Below are positions 16,169 to 25,318 of a stretch of DNA of 36,933 nucleotides, piece after piece. This stretch comes from Terriglobia bacterium (GTDB taxonomy: Bacteria; Acidobacteriota; Terriglobia; UBA7540), in NCBI GenBank assembly GCA_020073545.1, contig JAIQEZ010000036.1, forward strand, positions 1 through 36,933, written 5' to 3'. The notes beneath the pieces were generated by a model. That model did no database searches and was not told the DNA's origin. It saw nothing but the letters and a program-made list of their open reading frames with translations. A program made the position numbers and the translations under genes. Position 1 is the first letter of the stretch. Each line of letters starts with the position of its first letter.

Positions 16169-17122
16169 CTACAGCCCCATGGCGTAACGAATTTCGTTCA
16201 CTACCGGTCCGGGGCTCACTTCGTGCCCTTTGTCGTCCACGGCCACGAAGTCGTACTTGCGGCCAAAATCCAGCTTGATCACCAATCCACCGGTACCCGA
16301 ACCCGCTTTGACATCGCGGATTTCACTGGTGTTCATCAAGTATTGGTGCGGGCTGTCGGTGCTGATGTAACGCACGTAGCCAACGTTGACAATCATCCAG
16401 CCTAGACAAAACCCGGGACCGGAGGCGCCCTCCACCGCCCGGTGGACATGACGCACCAGGAATTTCTTGCCTGCGGGAAGCGCAGCGGCCGTCGCCGCGG
16501 GCGGCGGAGCTTGCGTTTGGGCCAGCCACACCGGCGTCTCCGCGAGCTGCCCAGCCACAACTTCCGCGGGTCCTTCCAAGTCCTCGTAACCCTGCAGGGT
16601 GGCACGCAGGCGATGCTTGCCGGGCTTGAGCGGGGCAATGTCGAGCAAGCCTTCCTGAGCGTCCGTTTGGCCTTTAAGCTCACCATCGATGTAAACCGCC
16701 ACCCCGCCCGGGTGGGAGTGAATGGTCAGTCCCGTTGCCGGTTGTTGTGATGTCGTCGGTGCCTTGGAGGGAGTCCGCGAAATCGCTCCGGGCGCCGAAG
16801 AAATCGCGGGAGATACGGGGGATCCCCCCTTCCGAATCGCGGCAAGGAGCGCCGGGTCCGCGCCGGCATCCTGAAAGGCCCTGTCCAACTTCGGAGTCAA
16901 TTCGAAGTCCACGCCGCGATCCAGGACCAGGTAGGTGACCCGGGAAACCTCCACACCGCCGGAAAGCAGCTCCATGATATTTTCAGCCGTGAGTTTCTTC
17001 TTCTCTGGAGGGGCCGCGGCTAGCACGGTCGCAAGAATCAAGAACAGAGAACTAAGAAGTGCCAGAAGAGAGGCCCGGTGGAGTCCTTTCCTTCTTCCTT
17101 GCTCGAGCGTTTGGGTTCTCAC
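16169..17122 (-). CDS. Exported PEGA-domain protein
   Basis: A 317-residue exported protein starting with GTG at 17122. The signal peptide covers about 18-36. The first mature domain (about 42-98) begins LTAENIMELLSGGVE and resembles a module seen in many acidobacterial exported proteins. A proline/serine linker follows, then a PEGA domain (about 130-200: IHSHPGGVAVYIDGELKG). A C-terminal domain of about 100 residues is unrecognised. PEGA domains are thought to bind surface-layer or cell-wall structures. It is first in an operon with the CsgG-like gene, behind a good sigma70 promoter. Confidence 0.8.
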   Translation of the reverse strand: MRTQTLEQGRRKGLHRASLLALLSSLFLILATVLAAAPPEKKKLTAENIMELLSGGVEVSRVTYLVLDRGVDFELTPKLDRAFQDAGADPALLAAIRKGGSPVSPAISSAPGAISRTPSKAPTTSQQPATGLTIHSHPGGVAVYIDGELKGQTDAQEGLLDIAPLKPGKHRLRATLQGYEDLEGPAEVVAGQLAETPVWLAQTQAPPPAATAAALPAGKKFLVRHVHRAVEGASGPGFCLGWMIVNVGYVRYISTDSPHQYLMNTSEIRDVKAGSGTGGLVIKLDFGRKYDFVAVDDKGHEVSPGPVVNEIRYAMGL

Positions 17123-17530
17123 GTTCGACTCCCGCTCTCCGTTCCCATCGGCAAGCCTGAGAGGACGATTGTAGTGGGGACACGGGTAGATTTCGATTTC
17201 GAAAGATCATATAGCACGACGCTTGATGAGAGTCAACTCGTATGAGCCGTGAGCGAAGCTTCCGTCATTTACAGGCGTATCCGCAGGAGTCTTATGTCAG
17301 CATGGAAGCAACCGGGAGGAACTGACCGACAGGGTTCCTTTCGGGAGTCGACCGTCACCTCAGAGTTAGGAAGGACCGTAAGGAGAAGGAGGGGATTCCA
17401 CCGACGTCATCCGCGCTGGCGATTGCAGCAGATCTCGTTTTCGAGGGCACGCGGAGGAGCAAGCCCGAGTACAGACCCAGACTCAATAACTTCTTCCGGC
17501 GCGCGCATTCGCCGGGTTAACATTCCCTCC
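17123..17530. other. 408-bp divergent region between the PEGA operon and queG
   Basis: It holds the promoter of the PEGA operon on its left side. The queG frame stays open upstream of 17531, but that translation is Arg/Ser-rich and unlike QueG, so it is treated as non-coding. No further structure was seen. Confidence 0.5.
17208..17236 (-). promoter_or_regulatory. Sigma70-type promoter of the PEGA-CsgG operon
   Basis: On the minus strand, TTGACT (plus 17231-17236) and TATATG (plus 17208-17213) are separated by exactly 17 nt, about 90 nt before the GTG start. Confidence 0.6.
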
Positions 17531-18778
17531 ATGGGCCTGGCGAGCACCATCAAGCAGCACGCCATCGAGGTCGGCTTCGACCTGGCGGGGATTGCCCCGC
17601 CCTCGGCCCTCCAAGATCTGGAGTTTCTGCCGCGGTGGGTCAGGAAGGGATATGGCGGGGAGATGCACTACCTTGCTGATCCCAGGCGCGACGATCCGCG
17701 TAAGGTCCTATCCTCGGTGAAGTCTGTAATCTGCGTTGGACTCATTTACAATACGCCGCACCCTTATTCCACAAACGTTCAGGGCTGCAGCGCGGGCGAA
17801 CGGACTTCGACCGCTCATCATGCGACGACGCGCGATGTGCGCTCGCGAGCGTGGGTTTCACGTTACGCCTGGGGAATAGACTATCACCACGTGATGCGCA
17901 GGAAGCTCGAACAACTGCGTACGACCGTCGAGAAACTGGCAGCAGGCGTTGAGACGCGCGTCTACGTGGATACGGGCCCCATTGTGGAGCGCGCTTTCGC
18001 GCGGCTTTCGGGCATTGGATGGATGGGCAAGAATACATGCCTCATCAATGAACTCAAGGGGTCATGGTTTTTCCTGGGTGTGATTCTGACCAATCTCGAA
18101 TTGGCACCGGATCTTCCCGCGCCGGACCGATGCGGTTCCTGCACGCGCTGCCTGGAAGCCTGTCCGACGGGAGCGCTGGTTGAGCCCTACGTGATGGACG
18201 CCTCGCGTTGCATTGCCTATTTCAACATCGAGCTCAAAGACGTCATCCCGGAGCAATTCCGGACAGCGATCGGCAGCAATGTCTTCGGTTGCGACATCTG
18301 CCAGGACGTTTGTCCCTGGAATAGCCGTCCGTTGTCCGGGGTCAGTGGTCCGTTGTACAACGACGACCCGCGCGATGAGTCATCTGGTGCTGGCTCTGGG
18401 CAGAGACGTGCGGCGACGACGAGCCTTCCCGAGTTCCAGCCCATGCAGGTTGAGATCAAATCGCACCGGCCGCTGTCGCCGCGGACGACGGACCGCGAGC
18501 CAGCCCCTCATCTGCCGGACACAGCTACGTTTTCGCTTTTCAATCCACCACTGGAGTCACTCGCAGCGCTCACGAAGGAAGATTTTCGCCGGATCTTTGC
18601 GCGGTCACCGATCAAGCGCAGCAAGTATCGAGGCTGGCTGCGCAATCTGTGCGTAGCGATGGGGAATTCCCGCGACCTCCGGTTGCTTCCCTGGCTGGAA
18701 GCCGCCGCACAACATCCGGATCCGGTTGTGCGGGAACATGCGGCGTGGGCGCTGCGCCGTTTAGGAGCCGCAGGATAG
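17531..18778 (+). CDS. queG: Epoxyqueuosine reductase
   Basis: A 415-residue cobalamin-dependent iron-sulfur enzyme that reduces epoxyqueuosine to queuosine in tRNA. The catalytic aspartate lies in VYVDTGPIVERAFA. The two ferredoxin-like clusters are CGSCTRCLEACPTGA and CDICQDVCPWN. HEAT-like repeats form the C-terminus (RLLPWLEAAAQHPDPVVREH). Two segments look inserted relative to the usual roughly 380-residue enzyme: one after TPHPYS (about 77-105) and a Ser/Arg/Pro-rich one after CPWNSRPL (about 265-330). The start at 17531 (MGLASTIKQHA) matches family N-termini, though its ribosome binding site is weak. Confidence 0.93.
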   Translation: MGLASTIKQHAIEVGFDLAGIAPPSALQDLEFLPRWVRKGYGGEMHYLADPRRDDPRKVLSSVKSVICVGLIYNTPHPYSTNVQGCSAGERTSTAHHATTRDVRSRAWVSRYAWGIDYHHVMRRKLEQLRTTVEKLAAGVETRVYVDTGPIVERAFARLSGIGWMGKNTCLINELKGSWFFLGVILTNLELAPDLPAPDRCGSCTRCLEACPTGALVEPYVMDASRCIAYFNIELKDVIPEQFRTAIGSNVFGCDICQDVCPWNSRPLSGVSGPLYNDDPRDESSGAGSGQRRAATTSLPEFQPMQVEIKSHRPLSPRTTDREPAPHLPDTATFSLFNPPLESLAALTKEDFRRIFARSPIKRSKYRGWLRNLCVAMGNSRDLRLLPWLEAAAQHPDPVVREHAAWALRRLGAAG

Positions 18779-18828
18779 TTGCGCTGAAGCAGGTGGGTGT
18801 AAGCCGGCGAGAGGGTTCCTTAATTCAA

Positions 18829-19779
18829 CTACTCCAGCGGAATGCGGTTCTTGTTCTGCGTAAGCCACTGCTCAAAGGTTTGGAGCGACGGATTCAAGCG
18901 GCGGGCAACATCGAGCTTGCGCGCGCCACAGAAGTACTCATTGAAATCGCGCTTGAACTGAAACATGTTGCCGAGGTCCGCCGCGCCTGGGAAACCGAAG
19001 CTGCGGTACGCATCGGCGGGTACGGCGTTGTAGCGCACGTCCTGTCCCAGCGCTCTGCTGAGCGCAGCGGCCATCTCGGAACCGGTCAAGTGCTCGCCCG
19101 CGATGCCGACCGTCTTGCCGATGAATTCCCGGCCCTTCTTGAGAATTCCGTAGGCGCACTTGCCGATGTCCTCCACGGCGATGGCCGGCAGTTTCTTGTC
19201 GCCCATGGGCAGAGTGATTGCGAGCTTCCCGTCCGGGCCTTTCTTCGGGCCCATGCCAAAGTAGATGAAGTTATCCCAGTAGAACGACGTCAGCAGAAAT
19301 GTGGTGGGAACGCCGAGGTCCGTGAAGACATGGTCTGCTTCGCCCTTGGCATCGAAGTGTGGCACCTTGTATTTGCCCATGAGGGTGGGCATGCGGCTGT
19401 CAGCGAGAGGAACCCACTTGCGGGTGTCTTCAAGAGTCGACCAAATAACATGTTGCACGCCTGCGTCCTTTGCCGCCTGGGCCATGGCGGTAGCATTGGC
19501 GAGTTCCCTCTCGGGCGAAAAATGGGCCCAGAAAAAGGTGACGCAATAGGCCCCGTAAGCCCCGTGGAATGCGCGCTTCAGGCTCTTGAGGTCGTCCACG
19601 TCGGCCGCCACCACCTCGGCGCCCAGCTTGGCCAACTCTCTCGCTTTCTCGGAATTGGGATCTCGGGCCAGCGCGCGCGCCGTAAAGCCACCGGCCGGAT
19701 CGCTCAGGATGGCGCGAGCCAAGCCGCCGCCCTGCGCGCCGGTGGCGCCGACCACAGCAATGATCTTCTTTTCCGTCAT
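18829..19779 (-). CDS. NmrA-like NAD(P)-binding protein
   Basis: A 316-residue atypical short-chain dehydrogenase with the N-terminal Rossmann motif GATGAQGGG (residues 11-19). The central region (VIWSTLEDTRKW, then MGKYKVPHFDAKGE) is characteristic of NmrA/HSCARG-like proteins. Members either reduce small substrates or act as NADPH redox sensors; the catalytic Tyr-x-x-x-Lys of classical enzymes is not evident. AGGAGA lies 6 nt upstream of the ATG. It points the same way as the sod gene, about 150 nt downstream of it, consistent with a redox-stress neighbourhood. Confidence 0.85.
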   Translation of the reverse strand: MTEKKIIAVVGATGAQGGGLARAILSDPAGGFTARALARDPNSEKARELAKLGAEVVAADVDDLKSLKRAFHGAYGAYCVTFFWAHFSPERELANATAMAQAAKDAGVQHVIWSTLEDTRKWVPLADSRMPTLMGKYKVPHFDAKGEADHVFTDLGVPTTFLLTSFYWDNFIYFGMGPKKGPDGKLAITLPMGDKKLPAIAVEDIGKCAYGILKKGREFIGKTVGIAGEHLTGSEMAAALSRALGQDVRYNAVPADAYRSFGFPGAADLGNMFQFKRDFNEYFCGARKLDVARRLNPSLQTFEQWLTQNKNRIPLE

Positions 19780-19930
19780 GTCATTCTCCTGGTCGAGGTG
19801 GCTGGCGAAACACGCCGCCCACGATGATTTGCCCTGGCCCCTTTCGGCGCGCAGAACGGCCTGCCCGCGCTAGCCGGGTCGCTTCGAAAACTTACGCCTC
19901 TGAGGGATACCGAAATCGCCCCTCAGCAGT

Positions 19931-20542
19931 TCACTTTGCAGATTGGAATCGTTTCTCGATCTCAGCCCAATTCACAACATTCCACCATGCGCCAACGTAC
20001 TCGTTCCGCCGATTCTGGTACTTGAGGTAGTAGGCGTGCTCCCAGACGTCGATTCCCATCACCGGGTATTTACCTTCCATCACCGGGCTGTCCTGGTTGG
20101 CGGTCGAGTAGATGTCGAGCTTGCGGTTGTGAACGACGAGCCATGCCCATCCTGAGCCGAAGCGGCCCATGGCGGCTTCCGCGAGCTTGGCTTTGAATTG
20201 ATCAATACTCCCAAAGGTGCTCTTGATGGCCTCGGCGAGCTTGCCGCTCGGCTGGCCCCCGGCCTTCGGTCCCATGATCTGCCAGAACATGGAGTGATTG
20301 AGGTGGCCGCCGGCGTTGTTGCGGACAGCCGTCCGGATGTTCTCCGGAACAACCGCACAGTTATTCGCCAGCAGTTCTTCCAGGCTCTTGTTGGTCAGGT
20401 TGGGTGCGGATTCGAGCGCCTTGTTTAGATTGGTCACGTAAGCGTTGTGGTGTTTGCCGTGATGGATTTCCATCGTCATCTTATCGATGGAAGGCTCCAG
20501 CGCATCAAACGCATACGGCAATGCAGGAAGAGAGAACGGCAT
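19931..20542 (-). CDS. sodA: Superoxide dismutase, Mn type
   Basis: A 203-residue Fe/Mn-family superoxide dismutase. Metal ligands are H27 (IHHGKHH), H83 (LNHSMFW), D165 and H169 (DVWEHAYY). The active-site glutamine is in NQDSP (Q150), the manganese-type position, so Mn is the likelier metal. Length is normal and no signal peptide is present, so it should be cytosolic. The start at 20542 ([17 protein letters not shown]) has AAGGAG upstream. The longer frame from 20656 adds 38 residues unlike the family. Confidence 0.95.
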   Translation of the reverse strand: MPFSLPALPYAFDALEPSIDKMTMEIHHGKHHNAYVTNLNKALESAPNLTNKSLEELLANNCAVVPENIRTAVRNNAGGHLNHSMFWQIMGPKAGGQPSGKLAEAIKSTFGSIDQFKAKLAEAAMGRFGSGWAWLVVHNRKLDIYSTANQDSPVMEGKYPVMGIDVWEHAYYLKYQNRRNEYVGAWWNVVNWAEIEKRFQSAK

Positions 20543-20635
20543 AGCAGCTCCTTTGGTTCTGAAGGTTTCGAAGGCGCGCTGCGGATTCCCAGTGTTGAAG
20601 AGAAACCACCGCCCGCCGGCGGCGGCGCCTTCTGC

Positions 20636-20686
20636 ATACTTGAGAATGTCTGTCAAAACAGCCCGAGCAGTGAGGTACTCAAGTAT
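20636..20686. promoter_or_regulatory. Spaced inverted repeat upstream of the superoxide dismutase gene
   Basis: Perfect 9-bp arms ATACTTGAG (20636-20644) and CTCAAGTAT (20678-20686) are 33 nt apart and lie 94-144 nt before the sod start. Between them is a TTGACA on the minus strand (plus 20651-20656) and a small CTGT/ACAG dyad. It could be a paired operator site; no known regulator motif was recognised. Confidence 0.4.
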
Positions 20687-20860
20687 TCAGATTAAACCAT
20701 GTTGACCGACCTGTCAAACATCGCAGCGTGATGGAATTGGGGATCCTGCGGTTTCCCTCCCCAGGCGGCACATAGGATGTGCGTCTCAGATCCAGTGCGA
20801 CGATTGTTTTGACAAGCTCCTTATCCTTGCAGTACCGTGAGTGAACCCAAGGAGGTCATC

Positions 20861-21250
20861 ATGCGCGCCATACTACTGTACCTTGTGGGCGCGGCACTGG
20901 TTTTGAGCGGCTGCAGTGGGTCCGCGGGGGTTCAATCGAAAGCCGCGATCCAAGAGGCCATAGAACGACACCTCCAGAAACAGTCTAGCGTCCTGCTCGA
21001 CAACATGACGGTGGAAGTCCAGGACGTCAAGTTTGAAGGTGACCGAGCGAATGCTGACGTGAAGTTCCGGAGCAAACAGTCGCCGGACGTGGTTGTGGGG
21101 AGACAATACGTTTTGCGAAGAGTGGGAAAGCAGTGGCAGGTCGAATCGAGTTCCTCCGCCGGGGGCATGGGCGACCCTCATGGTGGGCCCATGTCTCCCC
21201 AGCCAACCTCGCCTTCCCCCGCGCCTGTCACGCCCCAACCCAGCCACTAA
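20861..21250 (+). CDS. Small lipoprotein, unknown function
   Basis: A 129-residue lipoprotein with lipobox LSGC near residue 18. The mature domain (about 25-95) has an alpha plus beta pattern (IQEAIERHLQKQ, then MTVEVQDVKFEGDRANADV and QYVLRRVGKQWQVES) like small secreted carrier folds. A low-complexity Gly/Pro/Ser tail ends it. The ATG at 20861 follows an AAGGAGGT box. A TTGACA at 20809-20814 with a poor -10 may be its promoter. Confidence 0.75.
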   Translation: MRAILLYLVGAALVLSGCSGSAGVQSKAAIQEAIERHLQKQSSVLLDNMTVEVQDVKFEGDRANADVKFRSKQSPDVVVGRQYVLRRVGKQWQVESSSSAGGMGDPHGGPMSPQPTSPSPAPVTPQPSH

Positions 21251-21259
21251 AACGTTGGG

Positions 21260-22165
21260 TCACTCGTAGACTAAATGTTCTAGAGACTTGAGAATGGTTT
21301 TGTACTGGTCCTGAAGTTTCTTGACTTCCTTTTCCTTGTCTTTGTCGGGGTTGTCTTTCAAGAGCGCCAGAGCAGCTTTCGCAACGTCATCGCCCGCCGA
21401 GCAGAGCATTTTCGCCTTCGCGGAGTCGCCACCGTGCTTGCGATCGAAGACGATGGCGCCTTCCGCGAGTTGGTGTCCGAGGAAGATCGCGAAGTCGAGG
21501 CCATTGAGCTTCGTGGAGCCGTTGGCCAGAGCGCTGTGGACTCTTGCCCGGTCTCCGGAAACCGCCCCGGCGAGCGCGTCATCAATGCCCTTGCGGAGAG
21601 AATCGTGGGCCATACTCTCTTGATCGCCGGGCTCGATCCAACCGCCCTCCGCGGCCCGCTTCAGATCTTTCACCTCGGCCGGGCCTTCCGTGGCGGGTAG
21701 GCTCGCTTCCAAAGTCAGCTCTTTGGCGATCACCCCGTCGGTAACGAGTTGATGCGCCGTTTCAGCCAAGCCCAGCGCGGCTTTGCCTGCGTACTGCAGA
21801 TCGTCATGCCGCAGCCGTCCATACTCGGCCTTGACGTGCGTGTCCAAGGTCTTTTCAGTCCCTCGATCGTAAGCCTCCGCCAATTGTTTGTAGCTTTTGA
21901 GTTCGCCCGCATAGATTACGGCGCGGAGCACGCGTGCGCGCTCCGTGAAAGCGGTGGGCGGCGAAGCGGTCGCCAGCCCATCCGTGAAGTTCAGCGCCCG
22001 ATCGAATCGACCGCGCTTGAACATGTCTTTCGCACCCTCATAATCGCGTGCTGGGCCAATGGGTTTCTGAATAGGAGCTGAGCAGCTTGCGAGAACCATC
22101 CCTGCAACAGCCATCAAACTGAACCAGCGAGACCTGCGAGAGAACGAATCAAAGGGACGCGACAT
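21260..22165 (-). CDS. Lipoprotein with TPR-like helices, unknown function
   Basis: A 301-residue lipoprotein with a lipobox (LASC) near residue 28. The mature chain is mostly helical with TPR-like features (AKDMFKRGRFDRALNF, and later RVLRAVIYAGELKSYK) and ends in a Lys/Glu-rich helix. The start at 22165 follows a GGAGGAA box; the longer frame to 22231 lacks one. It converges on the small lipoprotein gene with only 9 nt between stops. No specific family was recognised. Confidence 0.72.
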   Translation of the reverse strand: MSRPFDSFSRRSRWFSLMAVAGMVLASCSAPIQKPIGPARDYEGAKDMFKRGRFDRALNFTDGLATASPPTAFTERARVLRAVIYAGELKSYKQLAEAYDRGTEKTLDTHVKAEYGRLRHDDLQYAGKAALGLAETAHQLVTDGVIAKELTLEASLPATEGPAEVKDLKRAAEGGWIEPGDQESMAHDSLRKGIDDALAGAVSGDRARVHSALANGSTKLNGLDFAIFLGHQLAEGAIVFDRKHGGDSAKAKMLCSAGDDVAKAALALLKDNPDKDKEKEVKKLQDQYKTILKSLEHLVYE

Positions 22166-22319
22166 GGGGATTCCTCCCGGGGAGGGTGACAATGCGAGTC
22201 GTATCGCCGAACAGGAACGGGCGCGACACAACCCGTGCCTATTGGATTGCCAGGACCGCCGCTCTTACTCCGAGGGATTTCTGAGGCAGAGCAGCCCGGC
22301 TCGGCTCCGTTGCGCCGCC

Positions 22320-22348
22320 ACTATATGTCAAGCCTGAAGTGAATTCAA
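22320..22348 (-). promoter_or_regulatory. Sigma70-type promoter of the lipoprotein gene
   Basis: On the minus strand, TTGAAT (plus 22343-22348) and TATAGT (plus 22320-22325) are separated by 17 nt. The predicted leader to the start at 22165 is about 145 nt. Confidence 0.5.
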
Positions 22349-22487
22349 TAGCAAGCCTGGTGGCTCGCGGAGAGACCTGAGCCGTTCCGCCCGCATTCCA
22401 GCGAAGTCAATTCCGGTCCGCGCAAAACAATTCATTGCAGAGCGCGCAGCGCGGCCTCTCGCGGCGACTAAACATGACGTGGGGTCT

Positions 22488-22539
22488 TGTAGGGCCGGGG
22501 CTTGCCGCGGCCTAGGCCGCCCCAAGGGGTGGCCCTACA
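22488..22539. repeat. REP-like inverted repeat with GTAG ends
   Basis: Arms TGTAGGGCC (22488-22496) and GGCCCTACA (22531-22539) enclose further GC palindromes, including GGCCTAGGCC. The GTAG..CTAC ends resemble those of the pheS-pheT REPIN, although the inner sequence differs. Confidence 0.6.
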
Positions 22540-22669
22540 GGCACGACGAAAAATGTTTGCCAAAAGAACAAGAAATTACGATATTGCAGCACCTAGAGCA
22601 CGGAGGTCTTTCCTTCAGCGTTCTCTGCGGCCTCTGTGGTAAGGGGCGCCTTCCTCGGCGAGTACCAGT

Positions 22670-23578
22670 TCACCTCTGCCCGCCTTGCTGAGTTGAGAGA
22701 TAGATCCCGCCAAAGACCATTGCCGCGCCGAGCAGACTCGGTAGGCTGAGCCGCTCACTCAGGAAGATCATGGCCACAAGGCTGGCGAAAACAGGTTCGA
22801 GATAGGAAAACATCCCAGCGCGCGCAGCCTCGATCTTGGCCAGTCCCCAATTCCAGAAGTTCATCGCCAGGGTTCCCGCACCGATGCCCATGAAAGCCAA
22901 GGCCAGCAGGGTTCCAGGGTGAAGTCCCACTAGCGGAAACCGCATCTTCTGCAGCCAAACCCATGCGGTGAGTGGCACCGCTCCCAGGGTGAGGATGTAA
23001 AAGGAGTAGGTTTCCACCGGAATCCTCTGAGTGACCCAGCGGGTGATGACGGAGTAGGCTGCCCAATAGACCGTGGCGCCGAAGACGATGAGGTTGCCGG
23101 CCAACACTCCATGCAGACTCAACGAATTCAATTGACCTTGGGTGATGATGAGCACCACCCCGAAGAATCCTGCCGCTGCCCCGGCAAGTTTCCATACCGT
23201 GAATCTTTCGCCAAGAAGCAGGGAAGCCAGGACCGCGATGAGGACGGGAGAGAAACCGTAGAGAAGCGCCGCATTGGTGGCGGTGGTGTAAGCAAGGCCG
23301 AGATAGGTGAGCCCGTTAAGGACGTTCTGCCCGGCAAGGGCCAACCCCACCACCAGCGGAACAAACGGGCGAGGCAACCCGAGCAGCCGAACGCGTCCGC
23401 GAGCGACAGTCCAAATCACTTGGGTTATCGCCGAGAAAATGCTCGCTCCGGCCAGGAGCTCGAGCGGCGAAACTTCTCGCAGTGCGAACTTGGCGACCGC
23501 GAACCCGCCCCCCCACAAGCACGCCGAGGCGGTGAGCGCCAAGTAGACGAGCTTCCGCGAAGCTGGAATCTGGCTCAT
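22670..23578 (-). CDS. EamA-family (DMT superfamily) transporter
   Basis: A 302-residue inner-membrane protein with about ten hydrophobic segments arranged as two EamA repeats. Typical signatures are CLWGGGFAVAKFALREVSPLE in the first repeat and SYLEPVFASLVAMIFLSERLS in the last. Relatives export amino acids or metabolites; the substrate cannot be predicted from sequence. AGGGGAA precedes the ATG. It appears monocistronic. Confidence 0.9.
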   Translation of the reverse strand: MSQIPASRKLVYLALTASACLWGGGFAVAKFALREVSPLELLAGASIFSAITQVIWTVARGRVRLLGLPRPFVPLVVGLALAGQNVLNGLTYLGLAYTTATNAALLYGFSPVLIAVLASLLLGERFTVWKLAGAAAGFFGVVLIITQGQLNSLSLHGVLAGNLIVFGATVYWAAYSVITRWVTQRIPVETYSFYILTLGAVPLTAWVWLQKMRFPLVGLHPGTLLALAFMGIGAGTLAMNFWNWGLAKIEAARAGMFSYLEPVFASLVAMIFLSERLSLPSLLGAAMVFGGIYLSTQQGGQR

Positions 23579-23799
23579 CTGATTCCCCTGAGGCGCCGGT
23601 CATTCGCACCTCCTATTGTTGAGAATTATATCCGTGTGCGCCGTCGAACAGCCAGAATCGCAGTTGCGGGGATCGCCGGGTCCAACCCCGGTTCCAATCA
23701 CATGGGGAAATGTGGCGGAATTGAAGTCTAGGCACTAACCGTGCGTACGAGTGTCAGACTGCTCGTGATATGAGAAGGAATCGGAAAGCGGCTTTTGGG

Positions 23800-25137
23800 T
23801 CAAGCCCAAGGTACCGTTTGGACCTCATCGCCTGCCCACTTTCCCCGCACCGTCCTGTTTGAGTAACGTCCCCTGTATCCGCAGGCGTTCAGCATGCAGA
23901 GGTCCAGGTACCACGATGCCAAAAGCCAAGTGTCCATGAGTGTTCGTCGGTACGTCTTGAGGCGGGCTCTTTTTGCCGGGCTTGGGTGTACAAGTGCGTT
24001 GCGGATCGATGTGATCCCTTCGGGGCCATCCAGTGCCTGGTTGGCACTACAATAGGCGCTCAAGTCGGAGAGGTCTGGCGGGATCGAGAGCGGGATCGAA
24101 GTCAGGCACAGCAAGCGCCGTAGTTTGCTCGAGAATGGGGTTTTTTTATTGTCCTTCCAGTCCTTCTTTGCCAGAACCTTCTTCTCTTCCACCAGCCGAA
24201 CCCAGGCGAACAGTTCGAGAGCTGCTTGCATTAAGATGATCGATTTCCCGACGTCGCCGGTGCTGCTCTCGACGTACCACTGTGTGACAGTCTGCAGCGC
24301 ATCGCCCCATAACCCAGAGAACCAAGCGTCGGCATAACCCGCAAATGCACTCTGCAGATGCGCGGCTATTGGCTCAGTTGATGGCACCCAGGAACACGTG
24401 GATTTATAGCGATCAACAGTACTGCTTGCCCACCTCCTCCCGATAACCCGGCCACCTTCATTTTCGGCTGAGAGCAGGATTGGGCGCGTCCACGCGCCCC
24501 GACAGAATGACAGAAAGTGCGAAATGCACTCCAGTAGTGATTCGCAATCCGTCAATGAGAACGAAGCACCATCTCGACGGACTAAAGTACCGACGTGCGT
24601 CAGTCGGTGTCCACCGCTATTCTTCAGTTCCGCATAGTCCCGGCCCTCGAACATGATCGCGTCGATGGTTACGTCCCACTCGGCGTAGCGAAGTGAGAGG
24701 CGCTTCAAAGCGCTGCCGCCCTGCTGGGTTCGAACGGGATCGCCTAACCATTGTGGCAGATTCGGAATGTGAAACCGGAGGCGTGCGCAAATGCTGTTCT
24801 TGCCAGAATCGACCTGACGGACCACCCCCTCCACCGGATCCGCCGCAGGACCAGGAAACGCGAACGGAACTCGTGTGACATTCAGGTCTGCTTCGCTGTC
24901 CAACACCGAGACTCGTAGTTTAGAAGGCTGCAAGTCTATGCGGGCATTTGGCTCTGCTGGACGAAATTTGACCGCTACCCGGCTATAGGGAAGCCACCCG
25001 AACTCAATGACGCCAGTGCCACGCCACGACTTGTCCCCTTGCACGACCTCCATCTCACCCTCGTACAGAATTATGGCTTCGTCGATCTCGGCCGTGGCGT
25101 ATTCGGGTGTCAATTCGATTGGAAGGTCTTCAAACAC
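23800..25137 (-). CDS. Uncharacterised protein with C-terminal HEPN-like motif
   Basis: A 445-residue protein with no signal peptide or membrane segment. The first half is beta-rich. The middle (about 185-255) contains DCESLLECISHFLSFCRGAW, a conserved-looking aromatic segment. The last about 160 residues are helical and carry R379-N380-x3-H384 (IRNALVHP), matching the Rx4-6H signature of HEPN ribonucleases. Domain layout and length are reminiscent of ApeA-like abortive-infection proteins, but I cannot assign it to that family. Start codon GTG at 25137; M28 at 25056 with GAGGGTGAG upstream is an alternative. It is a singleton, less GC-rich than its neighbours, which suggests horizontal transfer. 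Confidence 0.6.
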   Translation of the reverse strand: MFEDLPIELTPEYATAEIDEAIILYEGEMEVVQGDKSWRGTGVIEFGWLPYSRVAVKFRPAEPNARIDLQPSKLRVSVLDSEADLNVTRVPFAFPGPAADPVEGVVRQVDSGKNSICARLRFHIPNLPQWLGDPVRTQQGGSALKRLSLRYAEWDVTIDAIMFEGRDYAELKNSGGHRLTHVGTLVRRDGASFSLTDCESLLECISHFLSFCRGAWTRPILLSAENEGGRVIGRRWASSTVDRYKSTCSWVPSTEPIAAHLQSAFAGYADAWFSGLWGDALQTVTQWYVESSTGDVGKSIILMQAALELFAWVRLVEEKKVLAKKDWKDNKKTPFSSKLRRLLCLTSIPLSIPPDLSDLSAYCSANQALDGPEGITSIRNALVHPSPAKRARLKTYRRTLMDTWLLASWYLDLCMLNACGYRGRYSNRTVRGKWAGDEVQTVPWA

Positions 25138-25318
25138 CCACCTACTGTACCACCGTTCTGGGTGCCATCCGTTCCCTCCAACCGACTCTCGTCATTATTT
25201 CGATTATTCGCAACCGGGCACCGACCGCGAAGCGTTGGGGAAAGGTTGGTCGTCTACCCGAAACTGGCCCGCCGCCGAGGACCATGGCCTCATGCGTCGA
25301 GCCACGTAGTTCGCGCGC

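Larger units (their letters stand above)
22166..22669. other. 504-bp intergenic region with promoter and REP-like repeat
   Basis: It contains a minus-strand promoter for the lipoprotein gene and a REP-like inverted repeat (22488-22539), both listed separately. No ORF of credible composition is present. The EamA gene ends at 22670 and has no obvious terminator here. Confidence 0.5.

Noticed and set aside
18649-19827. 392-codon plus-strand ORF over the NmrA-like gene
   Set aside because: The minus strand has a Rossmann motif and a ribosome binding site; this frame has neither.
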